Below are positions 1 through 8,182 of a DNA stretch of 36,243 nucleotides, piece by piece. Made by a program: the position numbers and the translations under genes. How positions within the stretch are numbered: the first letter of the stretch is position 1; each line of letters begins with the position of its first letter. Below the pieces are notes generated by a model, which saw only the letters and a list, made by a program, of their open reading frames with translations, was not told the origin of the DNA and made no database searches. The DNA is from Verrucomicrobia bacterium UBA1211 (GTDB lineage: Bacteria; Verrucomicrobiota; Kiritimatiellia; RFP12; UBA1067): the NCBI GenBank assembly GCA_002309585.1, contig DBXN01000130.1, positions 27,046 through 63,288 on the forward strand, read 5' to 3'.

Positions 1-154
1 CCTACAAAACTTACCCTCATTCACATTCCCGTGCGAGGCGCGAGCGGCGGGCTTTTAACCAACCGATCACGGGACTTCGGACATCAGACGTCCAAGCGGC
101 GAAGTTGGACTCGCGCATTCCGTCTGATGTCTTACGTCCTTCGATTTTTGGCCT
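1..154. other. Intergenic end of window with nested inverted repeat
   Basis: No convincing gene is seen here. It is the 3' flank of the 938-aa putative effector, whose TAA stop is at 155-157. Its main content is an inverted repeat with 10-bp perfect arms (81-90 and 121-130) enclosing a second 6-bp pair (90-95 with 105-110). Three GTC-starting heptamers follow at 122-142. There is no T-run after the structure on the minus strand. Confidence 0.6.
81..130 (-). terminator. Nested inverted repeat downstream of the 938-aa effector gene
   Basis: Outer arms acatcagacg (81-90) and cgtctgatgt (121-130) are perfect complements. Inner arms gtccaa (90-95) and ttggac (105-110) also pair. The structure lies 25-75 bp after the stop codon of the upstream minus-strand gene, where an RNA 3'-end hairpin would be expected. 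It has no following U-tract, so it may be a processing or stabilising hairpin, or just an interspersed repeat, rather than an intrinsic terminator. Confidence 0.35.
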
Positions 155-2971
155 TTACGCTTTGTTCATTCCCTCTTGGACACCCATCGTCAGCTCATGC
201 GCCTCGCGCACTTCGGTGACCATGGCCACGATAGCTTCGTCGGTACGGTACCGATCCCGCTGCACATCCAGCAGAACGTCACGCGCGTTTTTCATCACAA
301 AGTCGATCGCTCCCTGAACGTTCTTGCACGTCATGACCGCCGCATGGATCAGCTCGCGCACATCATCATCCACCGTCACCCCCTGCAGAACGGCAGCCTT
401 TTCCATATCCTCGGCCAACTTGGCAAAGAATTTATTGGCTGCCTTTTCGACAGCTTTGATCCGATGCTGGGAGAGGGGCTTACCCTTACCGTAATCATCA
501 AGTTTCATCTCTGCCATGACCGAATCGGGGATAACGGGGCCGAATATGTCATGGAGTTCCTCAAGGAATTCCTCCCGTTCGGCGTCATTCGCGGCCTTGG
601 CCTCCTCGCTACGGAAGACGTTCCCGGCGAAATCCCGTATCTTTTTCTTGCCGCTCTTGTCCGGCGAGGCGGCTGCAACGGCCGGTTTGGGGTCTTCAGC
701 CGGAGGCTGTGACGCGGTTTTCGGGACAGCGGGTCCCGGAGGGATGGTACCGGAGCGCAGCGCCGAGGGACGGGCCATCTTGCGGGGAGCGATCCGCGGG
801 ATATCACCGGTGACCGTTGGCGACATCTTGAAGCCGCTGCAGGTCACGGCTGAAGCATCAGTCGTGAAATCTTCCGTGCCGGCAATACGGTTGAATTCCT
901 CTTGCCCGAGCTTGAAGACAAACTTGACATCAAGCGAACTTCCTTTATCCGCACCGACGGGAACCAGCCCGCCATCTTCACGGAGGACCTGCGACAAGGA
1001 CATGCCTTCAGGCATGGGATGGCCACTCGTTTTTTCGAGGCCCGGACGGGTTTCCAGCTCACGTATGTCGCGATGACCCGTGAACGTGAGTTTCAAATCG
1101 CCTTTGTCAAATTCGATCTGAATATCCATCTTATCGGTTTTCGGATCGCCCGTGCAGACGAACGCGGGCAGTTTCTCGCCAGATGGCAGCCCGCCATTTT
1201 TCGGTTTCACGGCGAGCGCGAGCGAAGGTCCGTTGAAGGCCGCATCGACCGTTCCCTTGGAGAGAAGGGCCATAACAATATACACCTTTTTCCGGTCGCT
1301 GGGCGAAAGCTGGTGGAAATGCTCAACTTTCCCGCCGATGATGAACTGCGCAATCTGCCGCCGGGCCTCGACAAACTTACTTGAGAGCTTCACGCCATGG
1401 GGCAACATCGCGGTGAAACCGGTTTGATCGGCCTTGAACACCTCCTTACCCCCGGCGCCCGCCAGTTCCTTGCTCTTCTTGGCCATATTCGCGCAGAGCA
1501 TATCCCTGATCTCATCCTGGCAACACTCGCGGATGCCATCAGCTGCCTTGTAGGGTTTGAGCTCTCTGAGTTTCCGCTCAAAGATGAACCGCAACGCATC
1601 GGCGCTGGTTCCATTGCCTTTCACGGCACCGCGCAGATATTTCTGCCGATCCGCCGCCATCATCCTGAACCCCTCATCGGCAACGCTCCCCATGAGTGTG
1701 CAATCGGGATCGACCGAGGACTGGTAAACACGTTCAGTGGTCGCCACGATGGGCCTGTTCTGCCTACCGCAAACATCATCCAGCACCAACTTAAATTCAT
1801 CCAACATCCGCAGATTGTCATCCATCAGTTCCGCCATGCACTGCCGCTCCCCCTTGCTGAGTTCGCGCGAATTGAAACGGCCCTGGACGGGGCAATCCGG
1901 AATCCCTTCTGTTATAAAACCCAGGGCGGGGTGGGCATCATCATCCCTCAGGGTGGCCGCACCGTCACGGTAGAAGGCCTTCAGTTTCTGGGCGGTCTCC
2001 CCTTCCAGCGTACGCTGCAACTCATGGAGTGAGGAGACTCCGTCGCCGAGTCCTTTGGCGAAAATCAGACAGGTGAGAAACGCGCGGCAAAGAGCCTTGT
2101 TATCCCGCTGTTCCTGCACATCGTCTCTAAAGTTAGTAGCCCCGGAAAGATCCATCGCCTCTTCAACAAGCTCGGGAAACTGGAGGGCGGCGTCTTGAAT
2201 ATCCTTCGCCGAGGCGTCTGGCGTGAGACGCTTGAGGACTTCCAGATCCATCTTCTGGACCGTCCCCACCAGGCACGTGATCAAAAGCGGATCGATGATC
2301 GTGCCCTCCAACGTCCCCAAGAATTCCTTTGCCGCCGCAAACACCCGGTCATCCCCCTTGGTGGCCTCGCGCAACTCATCGACATTGGCGGCGATGGCGA
2401 CTACCTTCGCACGGATTCCATCCACATCCCGCGCCGCTCCCGTGCCTCCATCCTTGAAGAGGACACCTTTGATGTTCATCGTCACGACATCAAGGACATC
2501 CTGATCGTCATAACACATCCTCACCGCCTCATTGATCAGCTTCCTCGTATTGTCATCCAGCCGCACCCCCTGATCTTGAGCCGCCTTCTCGACACTCTTC
2601 GCCTTATCCACGAAGAACGCGTCCACGGCCTCCTTCACGGCGAGAATGCGCCGCGCGGTGAGCGGCTTGCCCTTATCGTAATCCTCAAGCTTCATCGCCG
2701 TCTGGACCGATGGAGGGAGTTGCCCCGTCGTCTTGACGCCAAACATGCCCATAATGGAATTCTTGAAGATTTCACGAACGTCATTGTTCTCTTTTTTGGC
2801 AGCCGCACTCCGGGAGATGTGGCCGACGAAGTCCCACGTTTTCTTCGGCACAATGGTCATACCGTGATGCGTACTGCCGACAACCGCCTTGTCTTTCTTG
2901 GCCGCCGCGGCATCAAGAGCGAAATCTGTAAACTGGTCATACTGTGACCGCGCCTGAATCTCGATACCCAT
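155..2971 (-). CDS. Putative type III secreted effector, 938 aa, with duplicated terminal module
   Basis: The protein is 938 aa and has no signal peptide or membrane segment. I recognise no enzymatic domain. The start at 2971 has a strong ribosome site (AAGGAG, 6 nt spacing). Residues about 46-206 and 778-938 are clearly homologous to each other; both contain MKL(E/D)DY-x-KGKPL followed by an RI-x-AV(K/E)-x-A helix and matching helical segments. The two copies flank a helical middle (about 207-730) and a Pro/Ala-rich linker (about 730-775). The gene lies 75 bp downstream of a CesT-like chaperone gene on the same strand, the standard arrangement for a T3SS effector with its dedicated chaperone. 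What is seen: size, duplication, lack of export signal, position. What is inferred: secretion through a T3SS into a host cell. A cytoplasmic structural protein is the alternative. Confidence 0.6.
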   Translation of the reverse strand: MGIEIQARSQYDQFTDFALDAAAAKKDKAVVGSTHHGMTIVPKKTWDFVGHISRSAAAKKENNDVREIFKNSIMGMFGVKTTGQLPPSVQTAMKLEDYDKGKPLTARRILAVKEAVDAFFVDKAKSVEKAAQDQGVRLDDNTRKLINEAVRMCYDDQDVLDVVTMNIKGVLFKDGGTGAARDVDGIRAKVVAIAANVDELREATKGDDRVFAAAKEFLGTLEGTIIDPLLITCLVGTVQKMDLEVLKRLTPDASAKDIQDAALQFPELVEEAMDLSGATNFRDDVQEQRDNKALCRAFLTCLIFAKGLGDGVSSLHELQRTLEGETAQKLKAFYRDGAATLRDDDAHPALGFITEGIPDCPVQGRFNSRELSKGERQCMAELMDDNLRMLDEFKLVLDDVCGRQNRPIVATTERVYQSSVDPDCTLMGSVADEGFRMMAADRQKYLRGAVKGNGTSADALRFIFERKLRELKPYKAADGIRECCQDEIRDMLCANMAKKSKELAGAGGKEVFKADQTGFTAMLPHGVKLSSKFVEARRQIAQFIIGGKVEHFHQLSPSDRKKVYIVMALLSKGTVDAAFNGPSLALAVKPKNGGLPSGEKLPAFVCTGDPKTDKMDIQIEFDKGDLKLTFTGHRDIRELETRPGLEKTSGHPMPEGMSLSQVLREDGGLVPVGADKGSSLDVKFVFKLGQEEFNRIAGTEDFTTDASAVTCSGFKMSPTVTGDIPRIAPRKMARPSALRSGTIPPGPAVPKTASQPPAEDPKPAVAAASPDKSGKKKIRDFAGNVFRSEEAKAANDAEREEFLEELHDIFGPVIPDSVMAEMKLDDYGKGKPLSQHRIKAVEKAANKFFAKLAEDMEKAAVLQGVTVDDDVRELIHAAVMTCKNVQGAIDFVMKNARDVLLDVQRDRYRTDEAIVAMVTEVREAHELTMGVQEGMNKA

Positions 2972-3046
2972 TTCCGTCTCCTTACCCTAATGAATGTGTC
3001 ACTGTCCCGTTGATGAATCGTCTGAAGAGTCCCCTGCCGTCAAAGA

Positions 3047-3514
3047 TTACACCTGCATGAAACCGCCCCGTTCAAACTCCTTCGCATCCGGTTGCGCCTC
3101 GGCGAAGGCCTTTGCTTCAGCGGCAATGGGGCGGAAGTCCTCAAGGACCCCACGCCACTGTTCGAGCGTGTTCACGAAACTGGCCAGCTCTTCGGAAAAG
3201 GCATCGAAAGTCAGCTCCGCCTGCGGAATCCGTGCGACCAACGCATACGCACCGGTCTCCGGATTCCGCGCCAGGGCGCACGCTTTCGTATCCATAAGGC
3301 TCATCGTGCCCTCCAGTAGGAGATTGGCGAACACCTCGCCTCCTTCAGACGGCGCATCGCCAACAAGACCGGTCATCAGGATCGCCGTCCCATCTCCTTC
3401 GGCAAGCAGGACCGGCATTCCGTCTATTTCAAGCGCCACCTCGCCGTCCTCAACGACAAGTTCGCCAACAGCATATCGCTCGGTCAACCCGTCTACGATC
3501 TCTTTCAGGTCCAT
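3047..3514 (-). CDS. CesT-like type III secretion chaperone (155 aa)
   Basis: This is a small, strongly acidic 155-aa protein. Its layout matches the Tir-chaperone (CesT) family: an N-terminal helix, a beta strand with EIDG-MPVLL, a central ANLLLEG-type helix corresponding to the LL-x-x-N region, an ARNPETGAYALVARIP strand pair, and a final amphipathic helix with FVNTLEQWRGVLEDF. Proteins of this family are homodimeric cytosolic chaperones that hold the N-terminus of one effector partly unfolded and deliver it to the T3SS ATPase. The start at 3514 is supported by AAGGG 7 nt upstream. The gene sits immediately upstream of the 938-aa gene, its presumed client. The family call rests on pattern recognition, not a profile search. 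Confidence 0.72.
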   Translation of the reverse strand: MDLKEIVDGLTERYAVGELVVEDGEVALEIDGMPVLLAEGDGTAILMTGLVGDAPSEGGEVFANLLLEGTMSLMDTKACALARNPETGAYALVARIPQAELTFDAFSEELASFVNTLEQWRGVLEDFRPIAAEAKAFAEAQPDAKEFERGGFMQV

Positions 3515-3881
3515 GTCATCGCCCTTTCATGTTCGTCTGGCGGCCTTCCGCCGGCTGAATCAATCTCGTACCCGTCACGCCCCGGACACCCGCCCGGTGG
3601 CCTCACATGCTCATGAAACCGCTCGCCCCGAACGGCTACACTCCGCGGAGTTTCTCCACCCCATGGCCGGCCACAGAATCCTCATGTTCGGAGAGACAAA
3701 CCGGAAGCGTGGCGAGCGCAAAACCCACATCTCCCGACTGAACCGCGACGGGCGATATGAGCCGTTCTGCCATACTGGCCAATCGTTGAAGGCTGTCTGT
3801 CCTATCCGTACCCCTTAACCAAGTCAATGACCGCCTCCATCCGATTGACACGGAAACGAAAGAAAAGTTACCGGGTCACGT
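3515..3881. other. Intergenic gap between the two chaperone-effector pairs
   Basis: This 367-bp gap has no convincing gene. A 71-codon open frame on the minus strand (3636-3851) is present but has no recognisable content or good ribosome site. A weak sigma70-like promoter can be drawn at 3799-3827. The GCGAATCCGC repeats found upstream of the first pair are not present here. Confidence 0.5.
3799..3827 (-). promoter_or_regulatory. Candidate promoter for the second chaperone-effector pair
   Basis: On the minus strand TTGACT (complement at 3822-3827) is followed after 17 bp by TAGGAC (complement at 3799-3804). The -35 is good and the -10 poor. It lies about 285 bp upstream of the chaperone start at 3514, so the leader would be long. 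The pair may instead be read through from the upstream operon. Confidence 0.3.
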
Positions 3882-6800
3882 TCAGTCGATCATGATTTCA
3901 TTGCCGAGACGTTGCGACTCAGGACCGGAGACTTGCGACATCGTTTCGGCAAGGTCCTCCAAGAGGTCGTCAAGGATCTTCGCAACCTGGGTGCGCTGCC
4001 CTTCGTCTTCAGGCATGTGGTTATCGTAGATTTCACCGAGGTTCTCGAAGAGCTTCCGGACGCCGGCACCGCCACGGACATCACCGGCGAGCAGGCGTTC
4101 GGAGATGTCGCGCAGCCCCGCGTCGACGAGTTTGCTCTCAGCCGTGTCGATGATGGCCTTCTGCCTGTCGAGAAGGTTCTCCTTGTGGATGCCCGGCTGT
4201 TCCTTTGGCGTGGTGTAGGAGTTGATGAGCGACATGCCGTGCGCGATGGACTCGAAGATGTCACCGAAGATGTAGCCGCGAGGTTTTATGTCATCCCCCA
4301 GAGATGCCTTGGCGTTTGCGGATGAGATCTTGTTCACAAAAACGCCGAAGGTCTCGCACTTGAGGAAGAGGCGGCGTCTTGGCCCACTGCCGCCGGCATC
4401 CTGCAGGTGGTCGGTGTCCGGAATCGTGAAGTAATGGAAGGTGCGCATGCCGTTCAAGAGGCCACCCATGCCATCGATCTTGGTGTCGAAGCCGCGGGCT
4501 TCGTTGCGGTGGCCATCGACAATCATCGAATGGTAAGGTTTGGCGTGGGTAGATGCGCGGGCGTAGAGGTCGGGCGAACCGTCCAGCCAACGGGCGAGGC
4601 GGCCTTCGGGGTCGGCGATTGAGAACGAGCCGCGGTACATGTACTGCCCCTGTCTCAGCGCGAGGTGGTGGAGCGCGTGGGTGAGGGCGATCATATTGTC
4701 ACGCGACGGCTCGAACCGGTTAATGTCCCCGTCGCGTACGGCGTTGAGGATGTCGAGCCCGCGCCGGACGCGGGCCTCAAGAAACGCCTTGAGCTGTTCC
4801 ACGTTCTGCGGTCGGGGAATCGACGAAGACGGCGAAACCGTGAGGGCCAGTTGTTCGTAGTGGATCTTCGGGTACTGGACGATGACGCCGTCCACCTCAA
4901 CATCGAGAGAATCGGGAAGCTGGTCCGCCGTAAGCGGTGTGGGCGGATCCGGCGCCTTGACAAAGGGCGCGGGCGTGTAATCTTTCGCGACCTTGAGTGC
5001 GTCTCCACCCGACAAACGCGCCACATACTCCTCCGGATGCGTGAGCTTCTGCACATTCTCCTCGGAAAAGATGGCGAAGAAGCGCTCTGTATCGTTTTTT
5101 GGGACGGTCAGGCGCGTGATGCCTGCGGCATCTGTCTCGAGCGTCGCGCCGGCGGTGCGGGCGAGCGTCTCGATCAGCGAACGGGTTTTCGCGGAAAGCG
5201 GCTTGTCGCAGTGGTAGACGATGTTGTTCTCTTCCACCCCCGCGCGCCACGGGATGCGCGTTTCGGGCTTGACCTCGAGGTGCGTAAGGGCGACTTTGCC
5301 ATGCTTGCTCACCCAGGTGGTGGGCGATGTGAGCATTTCAAGGTGCGAGAGGGTGTTGATGGCGCCCTCCTGCATCGCGGGGCCGTCGGCGGCAAGACGG
5401 TCATACAGTTCCAACTGCATCCCGCCGATCTTCATGAGCCTGGAGAGTTGGGTCTTAAACTCGGCTTCCTTCTTTCCGATGTCGGCTAAAACCTTCGTGC
5501 GCAGTGCCTTTTCGGCATCGGAGATCCCCTTCTCGTTTGGATCGAAGGCGGCGCGGTAATCGGCGAAAAGCTTGTCGAACGCACCCGACTGAGCAACTTC
5601 ACGCAGATTGAGGAGGCCTTGAAACTTTGCGAAACGGGTGTCATCATCAAAAACGGAGAAGTTTTTGAAACGCGGCTTCGTGCTCTTGCCGTAAGTGTCT
5701 TTGAATGAGAAGTCATCCGCGATCTCCAGATACTTACCGTTACCCTCCAGCGAGTGACCGGGGTCGATGGCGAAGAACTCTCCGTGGGCAAAGCCCTTGT
5801 TCTGTCCGCGCTTGCCCACGGCGTCGCGGTCGGCGGTCAGGAGGAAGAACGCCTTATACTTGCCGAGGCTCTCCAGCTGCTGCGGTTTGCCATCCTTGCC
5901 GGGCGGCGGAACGATGCGGCCGTCCTGGATGAAGCCCGCCTCCATGTCTTTATAGCCGTCGGCGAACTTCGCCTCCAGCATGAGTTTGGGATGTCCATCA
6001 GAGTATTCACCACGCACAATCTGCAGTTCCTGCGATGGAACACCGGCGAGGCGGGTCAGGTCATTGGCGAGCGCCTCCGTGACCGCCCCTGCCGAGATGT
6101 CGTCCGCGCTGGCCGCCGTCTGGAGGCGGTAGATCTGGCCAAGAATCGGTTTACGGGTTGTGAGAATCCGCTCCGGGCGCTGGAACTCGCCGGCATGGGC
6201 GGCCGGCAGTTTTTCAATGCGGTCGTTCTCGTTGTAGTCGAGCTTCACGATATGGCGCTCATTAAAATGCCGGAAGATGGGTGACTTGGCATATTCAGGG
6301 TTATCCGCCCCATTCGCCAGTTTCGGTTTCACGTTCATCACCGCATCCCTGATTTGGACGAAGAGCGTCTTCTTAATCACCGCCATATCGATCATGGGCC
6401 AGTCTTCAGGCGGCACTTGGGGGAACTTTTCGCAAAATGCGTTGTAGATGTCGCTTGAAGGGTCCGCCATGCCCTTTTCGATCATGTACTCGCTGACGGC
6501 GGCCATACCGGCGGGATGGGCGCGTCCGGCGAGCATGATCTGTTCGCAGATGGACTTGCCTTCACATTGCGTCTTAAACGCGGGGTTGTTCCTCTTCAGT
6601 TCGTCGAGCGCACGCATGCTTTCATCGGAATCAATATCGGCAAGGAATCCCTTCGAATCTTCGAGCGACCAGTCGTTCGTGTAGATGAAACCCGGCTCCA
6701 CGCCGTTTGTCTTGAGCTTCTGGAGAAGGACTGGATTCGATGCTGAACGGTTGACGGCCATTCCCACGCCCAACGTCCCCTTCTTTATTTGGTCCTCAAC

Positions 6801-7448
6801 GGACGTTTTACCTTTACCGAAAAGCGTCGTGAGATTTCTCAAGCCGGTCGGCACGTTTCTCTTCGCGGCGGGAGCATCGGCCTTACCGCCGGCGATATCA
6901 CGCACAGCCGTATCGATTTCGAGACCGCCGAAGAGGTTGTTTTGGGCCAGATCACGCGTCTGCGTAATCGCGGCGGAAATCCGGTCGGCGGCGGCGCGGT
7001 CGATATCAGCCTGCGTCGAACAAGCGGTGAGATCCGTATCGGCAAAGGGGGACTCGAAAATCGCCTGGCGCACAGCCATTCGCATCTCCTGGGAAAGTTC
7101 GAGCATCTTTGGATCGGAATCGAGCTGACGGTTGATCTCACCGATGAAACGGTTCTCTTTGATGGCGGAGAGATTGGAAAGGGTCGCCTTCACATCGCAG
7201 GCCCGGAGCGACTTGTGAAGCTGGTTACGCTGGCCGACAATCGTGTCGAAGGCATGTATACCGAGCGCGCCGTATTCGCTCTCAAGCGCGGCTTTGAAAG
7301 CCGCCATCACTGCATCGTTCTTGTCCTTTCCCGCAGAAAAGACAAAGTTACCGAGTTTCGCATTTTCGTCTTTTCCGATGGCGATATCCCGTGAACCGAA
7401 AAAGGTCGAATTTGCGATCGCCTGGAAATCAGAAACCGTTAGTGGCAT
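3882..7448 (-). CDS. Putative type III secreted effector, 1188 aa, with kinase-like centre
   Basis: This very large protein has no signal peptide or transmembrane segment. The start is placed at 7448 (MPLTVSD...), 10 nt after AAAGGTG; an upstream in-frame ATG at 7493 lacks support. The N-terminal ~170 residues are helical. The centre holds T-A-D540-R-D, N550 and F-F-A-I-D562-P-G-H-S. This arrangement resembles the catalytic loop plus metal-binding Asp of PI4K type II/HipA-like atypical kinases (D-R...N, then IDxG). The C-terminal ~300 residues (from about 880) form a separate module containing YMYRGSFS, NGMRTFHYFTIPD and RRRLFLKCETFG, which I do not recognise. The gene lies 78 bp downstream of a CesT-like chaperone gene. 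Seen: motifs, size, pairing. Inferred: T3SS export and phosphotransfer activity. Confidence 0.6.
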   Translation of the reverse strand: MPLTVSDFQAIANSTFFGSRDIAIGKDENAKLGNFVFSAGKDKNDAVMAAFKAALESEYGALGIHAFDTIVGQRNQLHKSLRACDVKATLSNLSAIKENRFIGEINRQLDSDPKMLELSQEMRMAVRQAIFESPFADTDLTACSTQADIDRAAADRISAAITQTRDLAQNNLFGGLEIDTAVRDIAGGKADAPAAKRNVPTGLRNLTTLFGKGKTSVEDQIKKGTLGVGMAVNRSASNPVLLQKLKTNGVEPGFIYTNDWSLEDSKGFLADIDSDESMRALDELKRNNPAFKTQCEGKSICEQIMLAGRAHPAGMAAVSEYMIEKGMADPSSDIYNAFCEKFPQVPPEDWPMIDMAVIKKTLFVQIRDAVMNVKPKLANGADNPEYAKSPIFRHFNERHIVKLDYNENDRIEKLPAAHAGEFQRPERILTTRKPILGQIYRLQTAASADDISAGAVTEALANDLTRLAGVPSQELQIVRGEYSDGHPKLMLEAKFADGYKDMEAGFIQDGRIVPPPGKDGKPQQLESLGKYKAFFLLTADRDAVGKRGQNKGFAHGEFFAIDPGHSLEGNGKYLEIADDFSFKDTYGKSTKPRFKNFSVFDDDTRFAKFQGLLNLREVAQSGAFDKLFADYRAAFDPNEKGISDAEKALRTKVLADIGKKEAEFKTQLSRLMKIGGMQLELYDRLAADGPAMQEGAINTLSHLEMLTSPTTWVSKHGKVALTHLEVKPETRIPWRAGVEENNIVYHCDKPLSAKTRSLIETLARTAGATLETDAAGITRLTVPKNDTERFFAIFSEENVQKLTHPEEYVARLSGGDALKVAKDYTPAPFVKAPDPPTPLTADQLPDSLDVEVDGVIVQYPKIHYEQLALTVSPSSSIPRPQNVEQLKAFLEARVRRGLDILNAVRDGDINRFEPSRDNMIALTHALHHLALRQGQYMYRGSFSIADPEGRLARWLDGSPDLYARASTHAKPYHSMIVDGHRNEARGFDTKIDGMGGLLNGMRTFHYFTIPDTDHLQDAGGSGPRRRLFLKCETFGVFVNKISSANAKASLGDDIKPRGYIFGDIFESIAHGMSLINSYTTPKEQPGIHKENLLDRQKAIIDTAESKLVDAGLRDISERLLAGDVRGGAGVRKLFENLGEIYDNHMPEDEGQRTQVAKILDDLLEDLAETMSQVSGPESQRLGNEIMID

Positions 7449-7526
7449 GACACATTCACCTTTCTTTACAGGGACTACACGCCGGACACACAAAGGTTAC
7501 AATCGAATATCCGACCCATGCGGCAT

Positions 7527-7994
7527 TCACACCGCCATGAAGTGCCTGCCAATAGCGGGCTGGGCCTCCTCCACCGGTTCCACAAGGCCTTCCTTAATCC
7601 GTTCCAACCAGATATCGCAAAGTTGCAGAATTTTCTCCAGCGTGGCAACGAAATCGTCAATATCCTTCGCCGCGTCATCCAGATCGAAAAAGTAGTTGTA
7701 CACCACGGTGCCGGTCCTCGGTTCGAGCGTGAAGTAACCGCCCGCCGTCTCTTTTCCGAAAAGCCCGCCCGCAAGGAGATCCCTATAAACGGCACCCGGC
7801 ACCTCGTTCGGGAGCTGCATGACCTCCACAAAACACAACACCCTGCCCGTTGCCTCCACAAACTGAAGATTGAGATTATACCTCTCATCCACATTGACCG
7901 ACACAAGCCCCATCTCGTCCGGAGCCATCGCAGCAATACCCGTCACTTGACGGATTTGGGCAAGAAAAGCGTTGTAATCGTCCTTCGTCTTCAT
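7527..7994 (-). CDS. CesT-like type III secretion chaperone (155 aa)
   Basis: This acidic protein has the CesT/Tir-chaperone layout: helix 1 (DDYNAFLAQIRQ), strands (LVSVNVDERYNLNLQFV), an acidic GAVYRDLLAGGLFG helix, a TLEPRTGTVVYNYFFDL hairpin, and a long terminal helix (DFVATLEKILQLCDIWLERI). I chose the start at 7994 because GGGAGG lies 9 nt upstream and the product is then 155 aa, the same length as the second chaperone of the window. A start at 8015 is also possible. It is the first gene after a strong promoter and directly precedes the 1188-aa gene, its presumed client. Confidence 0.7.
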   Translation of the reverse strand: MKTKDDYNAFLAQIRQVTGIAAMAPDEMGLVSVNVDERYNLNLQFVEATGRVLCFVEVMQLPNEVPGAVYRDLLAGGLFGKETAGGYFTLEPRTGTVVYNYFFDLDDAAKDIDDFVATLEKILQLCDIWLERIKEGLVEPVEEAQPAIGRHFMAV

Positions 7995-8076
7995 CAATCC
8001 GATCCTCCCAAACATTGTCTCCCGCCCCACACAGGTGGGGAAGGCGTAAACCTCACTGGAAAGGGATTACAAAAGA

Positions 8077-8106
8077 ATTGTATCCTAGCGGATTCGCACC
8101 TGTCAA
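8077..8106 (-). promoter_or_regulatory. Near-consensus sigma70 promoter of the first chaperone-effector pair
   Basis: On the minus strand there is a perfect TTGACA (complement at 8101-8106), an 18-bp spacer, and TACAAT (complement at 8077-8082), 5 of 6 to consensus. It lies about 80 bp upstream of the chaperone start at 7994. It is the best promoter match in the window. Confidence 0.72.
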
Positions 8107-8117
8107 CGCGGATTCGC
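8088..8117 (-). promoter_or_regulatory. 10-bp direct repeats flanking the -35 (possible operator)
   Basis: GCGAATCCGC (minus strand) occurs twice, at 8108-8117 and 8088-8097, exactly 20 bp apart. The first copy is just upstream of TTGACA and the second lies inside the -35/-10 spacer. Two-turn spacing puts both copies on one DNA face, as expected for a dimeric regulator covering the promoter. The role is inferred from position only. Confidence 0.45.
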
Positions 8118-8146
8118 GACAATTGGAGAACGGGGAAAGGCGTGAA

Positions 8147-8174
8147 GGTGACGCGTGACATTTCACCCGTCACC
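8147..8174 (-). terminator. Inverted repeat after the propeller-like gene
   Basis: The arms ggtgacg (8147-8153) and cgtcacc (8168-8174) are perfect complements with a 14-nt loop that contains further partial complementarity. It begins 9 bp after the stop codon of the gene ending at 8183. No U-tract follows, so intrinsic termination is only a possibility. Confidence 0.35.
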
Positions 8175-8182
8175 TCCATTCC

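Larger units (their letters stand above)
7995..8182. other. Regulatory gap upstream of the effector operon
   Basis: No gene is seen. The gap contains, from right to left, a 7-bp inverted repeat (8147-8153 with 8168-8174) just after the stop of the propeller-like gene, a degenerate GGAGAAC/GGGGAAA heptamer run around 8125-8140, two copies of a 10-bp direct repeat, and a near-consensus promoter for the chaperone gene. Confidence 0.6.

Noticed and set aside
3636..3851. 71-codon minus-strand frame in the gap between the effector pairs
   Set aside because: No good ribosome site, no recognisable content, and the candidate promoter of the next gene lies inside it.
5700..6180. HipA-type toxin reading of the kinase-like segment
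   Set aside because: The protein is far too large, there is no HipB-like partner, and the gene is paired with a CesT-like chaperone instead.
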